Part shown: positions 26,574 to 34,754 of the stretch, in pieces
How the letters are laid out: each line of letters starts with the position of its first letter
How positions within the stretch are numbered: the stretch's first letter is position 1
Origin: Erysipelotrichaceae bacterium 66202529
GTDB taxonomy: Bacteria; Bacillota_I; Bacilli_A; Erysipelotrichales; Erysipelotrichaceae
DNA length: 64,000 bases
Reading direction: 5' to 3'
Assembly (NCBI GenBank): GCA_017161075.1
Contig: CP046174.1
Span: forward strand, 3,100,001 to 3,164,000
Notes under the pieces: generated by a model
The model's input: the letters and a program-made list of their open reading frames with translations, nothing else
Told to the model about the DNA's origin: nothing
Database searches by the model: none
Translations under genes and position numbers: made by a program

Positions 26574-27652
26574 CAGCATACCTCTCTTTTATAATTATCT
26601 AATTGGTTAGCTATCTCTCCTTGTTTTGATGGAAACAAATGAGCATAATGATATGTTATATCTATGCTTTCATGACCCACTCTATCAGCAATCGCTACAG
26701 CAGAGAAACCTAGTTCAATCAATAAGGATACATGAGAATGACGTAAATCATGAACTCTTATTTTTCTCAATCCCTGTTCTCTAGTTCCTCTTATCATTTC
26801 ATGTTCGATATATGATTTTGTAACAGGAAATATTCGATTATCTTTCTTGATATGGTAAATATGAGTGATATAATTTTGCATCTCTTCATTTAAGAAAGTA
26901 GGCATCTGTATGACACGATTACTCTTTACTGATTTTGGATCAGTAATCACATCTTTTCCTTGTAATCTTTGATAAGTCTTACTAATAGATACCGTTTGTT
27001 TTTCAAAGTCGAAATCATTTGGTGTTAATGCAAGCATCTCTCCCATTCGCATGCCACACCAATACAACAATTCAAATGCATGATAGGATATTTCTTTATC
27101 CATCATTGAATCAGCAAACTTCAAATATTCATCTCTCGTCCATATACTCATTTCTTTTGCCTTTCCCTTTCCCATACTTCCTGCTTTTTTAGCAGGATTA
27201 CTTTTCAAATCTTAAAATCTTACAGCATGATTAAGTATCGCACTTAATTGACTATGCAATGTTTTAAGATAAGTTGGAGCATAAGGTTTTCCTTTCTTTG
27301 TTTTAAAACTCATCATTTCATTTTGCCAATCAATTACATCAGATGCCCGTATATCATTTAATTTCTTTTTAGCGAAATAGGGAGTTATTTTTTGATCAAT
27401 GATTGCCTCTTTAGTAAGCCATGTGCTTAATTTTATCCTTGCACTAACATCACGCTTATAAATTTTAACAAAATCAGAGAATAACATATCAAAATCTTTT
27501 TCTTTCTGCATTTTAAACGACCGTTCCCACACCAAGGCTTCTCGTTTGGTCTTAAAACCTCTTTTTAATTTTCTCTCTGTTTCGCCTTTCCAATTCTCAA
27601 AATAGAATGAAACATACCATGTTCCTTTCGTATTATCTTTGTAGGCTGGCAT
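26573..27652 (-). pseudogene. int: Tyrosine integrase of the guaA element, interrupted by an in-frame stop
   Basis: The N-terminal part (27652-27215, 146 residues) has an AP2-like arm-binding start (GTWYVSFYFENWKGETERKLKRGF) and the SAM-like core-binding domain ending LHSQLSAILNHAVRF. A TAA at 27212-27214 then interrupts. The same frame continues DLKSNPAKKAGSMGKGK into the catalytic domain with the Arg in WCGMRMGE, HDLRHSHVSLL, GHESIDITYHYAH and its Tyr. Relatives usually read RFYDLKSNP or similar at this point, so a Tyr codon most likely became TAA. Without readthrough the catalytic part would not be made as one protein. All catalytic residues downstream look intact. Confidence 0.88.
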
Positions 27653-27656
27653 AGTA

Positions 27657-27851
27657 TCACTTCCTTTCTTTATCTTTCATTCCGTAAAATCTTTCTTCAA
27701 AATATTCTCTGCTAATCTTGCCACGAATAACCATATAACCTTTTGCCTTTAATTCTTTGTTGAATATCTGCATAAGTTTATAAGCATATGCCTTTGACAT
27801 TCCTAATTCCTTTGCCACTTCTTCTGCACTAATAAATAAATCATTTTTCAA
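27657..27851 (-). CDS. xis: Excisionase-like HTH protein
   Basis: 64 residues with a winged-helix/MerR-like start (FISAEEVAKELGMSKAYAYKLMQIFNKELKAKGY) and RGKISREYFEERFYG, typical of element excisionases. It lies 4 bases upstream of the integrase start and is transcribed with it from the operator region at 27876-27954. Confidence 0.85.
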   Translation of the reverse strand: MKNDLFISAEEVAKELGMSKAYAYKLMQIFNKELKAKGYMVIRGKISREYFEERFYGMKDKERK

Positions 27852-27875
27852 CTATAGTTTACCTCCTGTTTTTTA

Positions 27876-27954
27876 TTAAACATTTTCGCTTAATGTATTT
27901 GTATTATATTAAACATTTTTGTTTAAGTCAACAAGGTTTAACAATTTTGTTTAA
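27876..27954. promoter_or_regulatory. Three-site operator between xis-int and repressor
   Basis: Three 18-bp imperfect palindromes of the form TTAAACATTTTTGTTTAA lie at 27876-27893, 27909-27926 and 27937-27954. The middle copy is closest to perfect. They fill the divergent control region, as in phage-type OR regions, and are the expected targets of the adjacent repressor. Confidence 0.75.
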
Positions 27955-28008
27955 TTTTTGTTTGGTATGTGTTATAATCTTATTACTAAAACGAAAGGCT
28001 AGATACAT

Positions 28009-28479
28009 ATGACAATAGGCGAAAGAATTAAAGAACTACGCAAACTTCGTGGTCTTACTCAAAAACAATTAGGAATTGCAGTAGGTTTTGACGAGAAAAA
28101 TGCTGATATTCGTATTGCCCAATATGAATCGGGTACAAGAACACCAAAAGCAGATATGATTAGTAAATTAGCAAATGCTTTGAATGCTCATGTTTTAACG
28201 ATTATGAATGAACGACCAGCAAGTCCTATCACAAGTATTATTTTTGATTTGATCGACATGGAGGAAACGGCAGATATTACACTCTACCCGATTGATGATA
28301 AACACTGTAAATATGCAATCAGTATAGACAATTTTCTATTTAATGATTTTTTAAATGAATTGGTTAATATTCGTACAGAATTAACAGAAGGCAAAATTAC
28401 ATATGAAGAGTTTTTGGATTGGAAAGTAAATTGGCCATTATCAAGTGGCGATAAACCAAAATATAAATGGCGTAGATGA
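28009..28479 (+). CDS. Cro/CI-type repressor of the element
   Basis: 156 residues. An N-terminal XRE HTH (RIKELRKLRGLTQKQLGIAVGFDEKNADIRIAQYESGTRTPK) is followed by a ~90-residue C-terminal domain I do not recognise (ITLYPIDDKHCKYAISIDNFLFNDFLNEL). There is no evident LexA-type protease motif. It is transcribed away from xis-int across the three-site operator and probably holds the element quiescent. Confidence 0.88.
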   Translation: MTIGERIKELRKLRGLTQKQLGIAVGFDEKNADIRIAQYESGTRTPKADMISKLANALNAHVLTIMNERPASPITSIIFDLIDMEETADITLYPIDDKHCKYAISIDNFLFNDFLNELVNIRTELTEGKITYEEFLDWKVNWPLSSGDKPKYKWRR

Positions 28480-28527
28480 TTTTAGGAAATAGTATCAAAA
28501 CAGTATCATTCACCTCCCTATAGACGC

Positions 28528-28555
28528 AAAAAAAGCCGATTTAATCGGCTTTTTT
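28528..28555. terminator. Bidirectional terminator at the right end of the element
   Basis: AAAAAAAGCCGAT/ATCGGCTTTTTT is a strong stem with A and T runs on both sides. It ends the repressor transcript (plus) and replaces the native guaA terminator (minus). Confidence 0.85.
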
Positions 28556-28566
28556 AGTAATTTGGG

Positions 28567-28583
28567 TACTACTCAAACTCAAT
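28567..28583. repeat. Right attachment site inside the guaA 3' end
   Basis: On the minus strand this is ATT GAG TTT GAG TAG, the last codons of guaA. The three differences from the left copy all fall at third codon positions and leave the protein unchanged, as expected if the element supplies a replacement guaA end. Confidence 0.8.
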
Positions 28584-30110
28584 CGTCCCCGGAGGCTTAC
28601 TCGTAATATCATACACCACCCGATTCACATGCTTCACCTCATTCACAATACGATTACTGATTACATCCAGCACCTCATACGGAATCTTCGCCCAATCCGC
28701 CGTCATGCCGTCAATCGAAGTCACCGCACGGATAGCCACCGCATAATCATATGTACGCTGATCCCCCATAACACCAACGGAACGCATATTCGTCAGACAT
28801 GTAAAATACTGCCAAACCTCCTTCTGCAATCCAGCCTTCGCAACTTCCTCACGCAAAATCAGATCAGAATCCCGAACAATTTCCAGCTTTTCCTCTGTAA
28901 TATCGCCCAGCACACGGATACCCAATCCAGGTCCTGGAAACGGCTGCCGCCATACCATCTCATCAGGCAATCCCAACTCCGTCCCCAATGCACGAACCTC
29001 GTCCTTAAATAACGTATTCAATGGCTCAATTAGCTGAAACTGCATATCCTCAGGCAACCCGCCTACATTGTGATGTGACTTAATTGTCTGCGCAGTCTTA
29101 GTCCCTGACTCAATTACATCCGTATACAGAGTTCCTTGTGCCAGCCATTTGATATCCTCACCTGATGTCAGCTTTTTCACTTCCTCATCAAAGGTATACA
29201 CAAACTCATTCCCAATGATTTTACGCTTCTTCTCCGGATCACTCACACCAGCCAGCTTACTCAGGAAACGCTCCTTTGCATCGATTTTCACCAGATTGAT
29301 ATTCATCTCGCGTCCGAATGTCTCCATAACGCTTTCCGCCTCGCCTTTGCGCAGCAAGCCGTGATCAATAAACATACAAATCAGCTGATCCCCAATCGCC
29401 TTATGCAGCAATGCCGCAACAACAGAGGAATCCACGCCTCCGCTCAATCCCAGCAGCACCTTGTCCGTACCAACAGTCTTGCGGATTTTCTCAATCTCCA
29501 TATCAATGAAGCTATGCATAGACCAGTCATTCTTTGCCTTGCAAACCTCAAATACAAAATTTTTCAAAATCTCATTTCCATACTCAGAATGGCGCACCTC
29601 CGGATGGAACTGCAGCGTATAAATATTCTTCTCTGTATTGCTTGTAGCCGCAAATGTACAGGTATCACTGTATGCATCCTTAACAAAGCCATCAGCCAAT
29701 GTATCCACCTGATCCCCATGACTCATCCAGACGATCTGCTTTTCCGGCAGTCCTTTGAATATCGGCGAATCTGTTTCAACCGTGATCTCTGTTCTTCCGT
29801 ATTCCTTTGCTTCACATGCCTTCACACTTCCGCCATTCATAAAATGTGTCATCTGCATACCATAACAGATGCCAAGAACAGGAATTCCGGATTCAAAAAT
29901 TGCAGGATCGCATTTGAATGCTTCCTCATCATATACACTGTTTGGCCCGCCAGAGAAAATGATTCCCTTGACATCTTTCAGTGCCAGAATTTCTTCCAGT
30001 GTCATCGTATGCGGGTGCAATTCAGAATAAACACCAAACTCACGAATACGCCGTGCTATTAGCTGGTTATACTGACTTCCAAAGTCAAGTACGATAATCT
30101 TATCAGCCAT
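28569..30110 (-). CDS. guaA: GMP synthase (glutamine-hydrolysing)
   Basis: 513 residues with all expected parts. The class I glutaminase has Cys in [10 protein letters not shown] and His-Glu in [11 protein letters not shown]. The ATP-pyrophosphatase has the P-loop [11 protein letters not shown], and the C-terminal dimerisation domain ends PPGTIEFE. It converts XMP to GMP using ATP and glutamine. The gene follows the purine permease and has its own leader hairpin. Its last codons are shared with the attachment site of the mobile element, yet the reading frame is complete. Confidence 0.97.
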   Translation of the reverse strand: MADKIIVLDFGSQYNQLIARRIREFGVYSELHPHTMTLEEILALKDVKGIIFSGGPNSVYDEEAFKCDPAIFESGIPVLGICYGMQMTHFMNGGSVKACEAKEYGRTEITVETDSPIFKGLPEKQIVWMSHGDQVDTLADGFVKDAYSDTCTFAATSNTEKNIYTLQFHPEVRHSEYGNEILKNFVFEVCKAKNDWSMHSFIDMEIEKIRKTVGTDKVLLGLSGGVDSSVVAALLHKAIGDQLICMFIDHGLLRKGEAESVMETFGREMNINLVKIDAKERFLSKLAGVSDPEKKRKIIGNEFVYTFDEEVKKLTSGEDIKWLAQGTLYTDVIESGTKTAQTIKSHHNVGGLPEDMQFQLIEPLNTLFKDEVRALGTELGLPDEMVWRQPFPGPGLGIRVLGDITEEKLEIVRDSDLILREEVAKAGLQKEVWQYFTCLTNMRSVGVMGDQRTYDYAVAIRAVTSIDGMTADWAKIPYEVLDVISNRIVNEVKHVNRVVYDITSKPPGTIEFE

Positions 30111-30133
30111 AAATGTATCCTCCTTATTAAGAA

Positions 30134-30166
30134 GCCGATACCATATCGAATATGTATAGTATCGGC
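30134..30166 (-). promoter_or_regulatory. Leader hairpin upstream of guaA
   Basis: GCCGATAC (complement at 30159-30166) and GTATCGGC (30134-30141) form a stem in the guaA 5' region just before the GGAGG ribosome site, with a TATAAT-like box further upstream. There is no T run after it, so it is not a terminator. It could control ribosome access or RNA stability. Confidence 0.5.
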
Positions 30167-30231
30167 GTCATCGAAATACTGATATTTCCTGTATTATAAT
30201 ATCATTATTTTTCTGATTTTAAAATCTTTTT

Positions 30232-31566
30232 CTACATAAATTGCGGCAGTGCAAAATAGATTAGGAAAATCACCATCAATACCCATACCGTGATGTGAAC
30301 TTCCTTCGCTTTACCGGCAGCTGTCATCGCAATTGCATAGGCGATAAATCCAAATGCAATACCATTGGAAATGGAATACGTCAGAATCATCATGATTACA
30401 GTAATGAAACCGGCAGTCGCATAAATCATATTATCCCATTCGATTTCCTTTAACTGCTGAGCCATCAAAATTCCCACAACGACAAGAGCAGGAGCAGTTA
30501 CTGCATTGGTCACAGCAGATAATACAATTGGGGCAAACAGAATGGATACAAAGAACAGAATTCCCGTCGTACATGCGGTCAAACCCGTTCTGCCACCAAC
30601 TTCAACACCAGAAGTAGATTCCACAAAGGAAGTAACCGTTGAGGTACCTAAAGCAGCTCCGGCAACAGTACCTACCGCATCAGCTACCAGCGCACGCTCC
30701 ACATTCTCCAATTCCCCCTTCTCATTTACCAGTCCAATCCGGTTCGCAACTGCAACCAGAGTACCTGCAGTATCGAAGAAATCAACAAACAGGAAGGAGA
30801 AAATAACGATAAATGCATTCAACGGATTCGCAAACAATTCTCCAATACCATCTACAAAAGAGCCAGCCGCATTCAGATGGAAATTCATTTCAAAGAAGTT
30901 ATCAGGAAGTGCCGGCATACCCTTTAATTGGAATACAGCTCCGCACACAATTCCGATTACAGCCGTAATTACCATGCCCACAAAAACAGCAGCAGGAACC
31001 TTCTTTACAATCAGAGCAATGGTAAGCAGTATACCAAACAGTGCAAGCAATACCGTAGGATTTGAAAAATCACCGATTGTTACAAAAGTAGATGCACTAC
31101 CGGCAACAATACCAGCATTTTTCAGTCCAACAAAAGCAATAAAGAAACCAATACCGGCACCAATCGCCATTTTCAACTGCTTTGGAATGGCATTGATGAT
31201 TGCCTTACGGATACCAGTAACCGAAATCACGATAAAAATCAGACCGGAAATAAATACGCCAGCCAGCGCAGCCTGCCAGCTCATTCCCATCTGTCCGCAA
31301 ATCGTATAGGCGAATAATGCATTAACCCCCATACCTGCAGCTAAGGCAACCGGATAATTTGCGACCAGCCCCATAACAATGGAGGCAAAGCCTGCAGAGA
31401 TAGCAGTAGCCATAAAAACAGATGCGCGATCCATACCGGCATCATGCAGAATGGACGGGTTTACACCTAATATATAGGCCATAGCCAGAAAGGTGGTAAT
31501 TCCGGCAAGTACTTCAGTTTTAACAGAAGTCTTCTTCGTGTTTAACTTAAATATCTTTTCTAACAT
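30232..31566 (-). CDS. NCS2 family purine permease (guanine/hypoxanthine/xanthine type)
   Basis: About 444 residues from an ATG at 31566 with GAGGGA upstream. Family features are the start LNTKKTSVKTEVLAGITTFLAMAYILGVNP, about 12 membrane segments, FFDTAGTLVAVANRIG and GTSTVTSFVESTSGVEVGGRTGLTA. These mark the AzgA/PbuG-like branch, which imports purine bases by proton symport. It is controlled by the purine riboswitch directly upstream, which fits guanine or hypoxanthine as cargo. guaA follows after ~120 bases. Confidence 0.93.
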   Translation of the reverse strand: MLEKIFKLNTKKTSVKTEVLAGITTFLAMAYILGVNPSILHDAGMDRASVFMATAISAGFASIVMGLVANYPVALAAGMGVNALFAYTICGQMGMSWQAALAGVFISGLIFIVISVTGIRKAIINAIPKQLKMAIGAGIGFFIAFVGLKNAGIVAGSASTFVTIGDFSNPTVLLALFGILLTIALIVKKVPAAVFVGMVITAVIGIVCGAVFQLKGMPALPDNFFEMNFHLNAAGSFVDGIGELFANPLNAFIVIFSFLFVDFFDTAGTLVAVANRIGLVNEKGELENVERALVADAVGTVAGAALGTSTVTSFVESTSGVEVGGRTGLTACTTGILFFVSILFAPIVLSAVTNAVTAPALVVVGILMAQQLKEIEWDNMIYATAGFITVIMMILTYSISNGIAFGFIAYAIAMTAAGKAKEVHITVWVLMVIFLIYFALPQFM

Positions 31567-31589
31567 AATTCCCTCTTTTCCGTCTCCCA

Positions 31590-31700
31590 AAACAAAAAAA
31601 CACCGCAAGCTGCAGTATTCGTATATATGCTTCCATCGTAGTCTGAAATTGGTTTTCAGGTAGAAACGCTTTCACCATAATGTCGAAAGTATATACGATG
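31590..31700 (-). promoter_or_regulatory. Purine riboswitch with terminator
   Basis: On the minus strand the aptamer spans 31700 to 31634. P1 strands CATCGTA/TACGATG enclose the conserved TTTCTACC (J2/3) and GACTACG (J3/1). The C of GACTA marks the guanine-type specificity base; adenine aptamers carry T there. Downstream, AATACTGCA pairs with TGCGGTGTT (31599-31619) and is followed by seven T, a transcription terminator. Bound purine should stabilise P1 and turn the permease off. Confidence 0.85.
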
Positions 31701-31718
31701 TTTCTATAAGACTTGTAC

Positions 31719-31747
31719 ATTATAGACAAAAATGAAACAATTTGCAA
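31719..31747 (-). promoter_or_regulatory. Promoter of the riboswitch-permease transcript
   Basis: TTGCAA (31742-31747), exactly 17 bases, then TATAAT (31719-31724). The start of transcription would fall just upstream of the aptamer P1 helix. Confidence 0.75.
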
Positions 31748-31792
31748 GTAATTTTTTACCTGAATTACTCATAGAAAAAAAATCAAAAGAAA

Positions 31793-31832
31793 ACGAGAAG
31801 GCATCTTCATTCCAGAAAAAACGCTTTCTCGT
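31793..31832 (-). terminator. Terminator of the aminotransferase-peptidase operon
   Basis: ACGAGAA and TTCTCGT arms, with an added GC pair, overlap the last codons of the peptidase gene and are followed on the minus strand by a T-rich run. Confidence 0.65.
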
Positions 31833-32409
31833 CCTCTACAACATAAGCTTGATTATCTTTACAGCAAATCCTCTGTAAACCAAGCTTCAGGTAAATTGTA
31901 TCAAATGCTTTCCGCTCCTGCTTTTGATAGTGCGGACAAAAAGCTCCCTTGATCAACCCGGTTCCGTTTACGATATCATAACGATCCGTTGTAATATTAC
32001 TGTAGCCATATTCAAATAACACATTTGCTCCGGCGCTGAGTCCGCATATAACAATTCCCAGATCAGCCAGCTCATGCAACAGCAAATCCAGCTTGCGTAA
32101 CTGCAGTTGTTCCATAAGAAATGTGGTATCGCCGGCCCCGAGATATATTATATCCTGTCTGCGAAATGTATCATAGATTTCTTCAATATGCAGTTTGGTA
32201 TGCAGAAGCCGTAATGCTTGCACCTCACAGCCAAGGGTTCGATAATACTGCTTAAAGCGCTTGGCATATCCCTGATCGTCCCTGCTTGCAAGCGGCAGGA
32301 ACAATACACGCGGTTTTGACTTTCCACATCTTGCTATCGCGTACATATCAATAGCTCTTGTTTCCTGTTTTTGAAAGCTGCCGCCTCCAATTGCTATCAG
32401 TGTTTTCAT
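31807..32409 (-). CDS. Peptidase E family (S51) serine peptidase
   Basis: 200 residues. The nucleophile elbow GLSAGA (Ser125), GGGSF near the start and YLGAGDT around residue 90 match the peptidase S51 family, which includes Asp-specific dipeptidase PepE and cyanophycinase. The C-terminal FCPHYQKQERKAFD supplies the expected His region. It overlaps the aminotransferase by 4 bases (ATGA), suggesting coupled amino acid metabolism. The actual peptide substrate is unknown. Confidence 0.85.
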   Translation of the reverse strand: MKTLIAIGGGSFQKQETRAIDMYAIARCGKSKPRVLFLPLASRDDQGYAKRFKQYYRTLGCEVQALRLLHTKLHIEEIYDTFRRQDIIYLGAGDTTFLMEQLQLRKLDLLLHELADLGIVICGLSAGANVLFEYGYSNITTDRYDIVNGTGLIKGAFCPHYQKQERKAFDTIYLKLGLQRICCKDNQAYVVEDEKAFFLE

Positions 32410-33575
32410 TTTAGAAAGAAACGGCTGTCCTTTAGAGCCTGCAGTGCCTGTTCAATTACATCATCACTCTGTACTAACGCAATACGCACGAAGCCTTCAC
32501 CATATGCACCAAAGGAACTGCCAGGAGTTACAAGCATACCGCTTTTTTTTAACAGTTGCATGGCAAAATCTTCACTGTTACCGTAACCAGCCGGTATCTG
32601 AGCCCATAAGAACATGGTACTCTTACATGCTTCAATTTCCCAGCCTGCTTCCTTCGCTCCCTCGACAATACGGTTTCTTCTTTTCTGATATGTCACGCGT
32701 GTTTCTTTCACAATGCTTTGATCCTGTGTCAGAGCAGCTATTGCAGCTTTTTGAATCGGTAAAAACATACCATAATCTATATTACTTTTCAGTTTTCTCA
32801 GAATACCAACAATTTCCGAGTTACCTACACATATACCAATGCGTGCTCCTGCCATGCCATAGGTCTTACTGAAGGAATTGAATTCTATGCCTATGTCCTT
32901 TGCGCCCTCATAATATAAAAAGCTTTTTCCTTCTTCTCCATCAAACACGAGATTACTATAGGCCGTATCATGAATTACAATGATCTCATGTTCTTTCGCA
33001 AACTGAATCAGTTTTTCATAAAATGTATCCGGAGCTGTTGCGCCGGTTGGGTTATTTGGATAGGATACAATCATCATTTTTGCTCTGTCTGCGATTTCCT
33101 TTGGAATTGCGTCAAATTGTATAAGGTATTCATGCTCTTTCAGCATTGGCATTTCGTAAAGCTGAGCTCCGGCTATTTTAGGTCCATTCGCAAAGATCGG
33201 ATAACTCGGTGAGGGAATTAACACAATGTCACCCTCATCACATAATGCGAGTGCAACATGGGCCAGACCTTCCTGTGAACCCTGAAGTGATAATATTTCT
33301 GTTTCTGGATTTAGTTCTATCTGATAACGTGTTTTATACCATTTCTGAATAGTTTCTCTGAATTCCTTTGTATCATGCAAGGAATACATATAACTTTCAG
33401 GCTGTTGAGCGGTTGTTATCAATGCGTCCATAACTGCTTTACTAGGTGCGATATTAGGTGATCCAATTGTAAAGTCATATACCGGCTTACCATTGCTGAG
33501 CATTCTCTGCTTTTCTTCATCCAGCTTACTGAACACACTTTCCGTAAGTGTTTCCATTCGTTTGGAAAATTTCAT
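32406..33575 (-). CDS. PLP-dependent aminotransferase, class I/II
   Basis: 389 residues from the ATG at 33575 (GAGGAAG upstream; the track frame extends further without a ribosome site). PLP-binding features are YPNNPTG (Asn175), Asp203 in IHDTAYSNLVF and Lys237 in NSFSKTYGMAGARIG. It resembles aspartate or LL-diaminopimelate-type aminotransferases; the substrate is not determinable. It is the first gene of a two-gene operon with the S51 peptidase. Confidence 0.9.
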   Translation of the reverse strand: MKFSKRMETLTESVFSKLDEEKQRMLSNGKPVYDFTIGSPNIAPSKAVMDALITTAQQPESYMYSLHDTKEFRETIQKWYKTRYQIELNPETEILSLQGSQEGLAHVALALCDEGDIVLIPSPSYPIFANGPKIAGAQLYEMPMLKEHEYLIQFDAIPKEIADRAKMMIVSYPNNPTGATAPDTFYEKLIQFAKEHEIIVIHDTAYSNLVFDGEEGKSFLYYEGAKDIGIEFNSFSKTYGMAGARIGICVGNSEIVGILRKLKSNIDYGMFLPIQKAAIAALTQDQSIVKETRVTYQKRRNRIVEGAKEAGWEIEACKSTMFLWAQIPAGYGNSEDFAMQLLKKSGMLVTPGSSFGAYGEGFVRIALVQSDDVIEQALQALKDSRFFLK

Positions 33576-33740
33576 ATTCTTCCTCTTTTCTAATTTATCA
33601 ATTTCCCCCATTATAAAAGAAAAATACATTCCCTTCAATAGCTATGGATTAGATTTTAGTTTCTTCCAGCGCTGTATACTTATATAAATATACAACTGAC
33701 CATAAATTACATAATCATCCTCTAAAGAATCTGTTATAAT

Positions 33741-33931
33741 ATGGATATAGAGAGATTTATATATACAATTGAACGGCGCGAACCCTAAGCTCACATGAAA
33801 TCCCTGGGAGGTTCGCGCTTAGAAATTGTTTTAATCAAGCAAATGTAACTATTTTCATGGAATGATGATTAGATTATTTAATGAAAACAAGATTTTTGTT
33901 ACATTTGCAGCTGTTTATTATAAATTTCACA
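33741..33931 (+). promoter_or_regulatory. CRISPR leader, type I-C-like
   Basis: A strong hairpin GCGCGAACC/GGTTCGCGC (33776-33818) encloses CTCACATGAAATCCCTGGGA. I recall this kind of hairpin between cas2 and the first repeat of type I-C loci; this is from memory. Closer to the array, GCAAATGTAAC (33839-33849) and GTTACATTTGC (33898-33908) form an 11-bp inverted repeat ending 23 bases before the first repeat. The leader lies on the side of the best-conserved repeats, opposite the degenerate terminal repeat. Confidence 0.65.
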
Positions 33932-34579
33932 GTCAGGGTCCTCGCGGGAGCCTGTGGATCTAAATCTATACATCTCAATAGCACCGCCTGAACCATTAAG
34001 TCAGGGTCCTCGCGGGAGCCTGTGGATCTAAATACCGATCTTTGAATCTAGTGGATGAGTTTGTTTGTCTGGGTCCTCGCGGGAGCCTGTGGATCTAAAT
34101 AAGAAACTACGGGAAATGGGTTGCATGACATATAGTCAGGGTCCTCGCGGGAGCCTGTGGATCTAAATTTCCTCTCTTTCCGGCAATAGATTTTGCAGCG
34201 CTTGGTCAGGATCCTTGCGGGAGCCTGTGGATCTAAATAACAGCTTACATGACAATAAATGGAATCGTTTTGGGTCAGGATCCTTGCGGGAGCCTGTGGA
34301 TCTAAATGTCATGTCTCACCCTCCTATTGAATGCTTTGATTGCGTCAGGATCCTTGCGGGAGCCTGTGGATCTAAATAGATAAACAGCAACATGAAATCG
34401 ACCCACCAGCAGTCAGGATCCTTGCGGGAGCCTGTGGATCTAAATAAGATCTGCAAATAGATAAGAATCCACATTATAAGTCAGGATCCTTGCGGGATCC
34501 TGTGGATCTAAATCTACAGGATGGATATGGATACAAAATCATGGTCGTCAGGGTCCTTGTGGATCCTGTGAACTTTAAT
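33932..34579 (+). CRISPR. CRISPR array, 10 repeats and 9 spacers, type I-C-like, no adjacent cas genes
   Basis: The repeat is 34 bases, beginning GTCAGG and ending TGTGGATCTAAAT. Repeats start at 33932, 34000, 34067, 34135, 34205, 34274, 34344, 34412, 34480 and 34547; spacers are 33-36 bases and all different. Repeats 1-4 carry GGGTCCTCGCG (repeat 3 with GTCTGG), repeats 5-8 GGATCCTTGCG, repeat 9 has GGATCC also in the second arm, and repeat 10 is degenerate (ends GTGAACTTTAAT). The ending resembles the GTGGATTGAAAT tail of type I-C repeats. No cas gene lies on either side here, so crRNAs would need Cas proteins encoded elsewhere. Confidence 0.95.
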
Positions 34580-34682
34580 ACCTTATCCCCTTTTCTTAAT
34601 CTCATATGTTTTCGATAACCTCTTCACAGATAAATGAATACATTCAAACTTATTTGCAAACGCCTCATAATCACAATACCAT

Positions 34683-34711
34683 TTGCAATCTCCTTTCAAC
34701 AAGCGTACAAT
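34683..34711 (+). promoter_or_regulatory. Promoter of the rubredoxin-glutamate synthase gene
   Basis: TTGCAA (34683-34688), 17 bases, TACAAT (34706-34711). The ATG follows about 43 bases later with AAAGGAG as ribosome site. Confidence 0.7.
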
Positions 34712-34754
34712 TACCTTATATAAAGAAAACGCTTACAGAAAGGAGATTTACTAT

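Larger units (their letters stand above)
19459..28583. mobile_element. Integrative mobilizable element in the guaA 3' end carrying an ABC-3C defence system
   Basis: The 9.1-kb element is bounded by a 17-bp imperfect direct repeat. The right copy lies in the last codons of guaA, the left copy in a displaced guaA tail followed by a strong terminator. Inside are Xis, a tyrosine integrase next to guaA, a Cro/CI-type repressor transcribed divergently, relaxosome proteins, a relaxase, TnpV, two small HTH proteins, two small unknown genes and the three ABC-3C genes. The interior is visibly more AT-rich than its flanks. The 3' end of guaA is an established integration target for tyrosine integrases. 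Both the integrase and relaxase genes are interrupted, so independent movement is unlikely. Confidence 0.88.

Noticed and set aside
26573..27208. Independent small recombinase starting at 27208
   Set aside because: It is in the same frame as the upstream N-terminal half, separated by only one TAA, starts with TTG and lacks a ribosome site. It is the catalytic half of one interrupted integrase.
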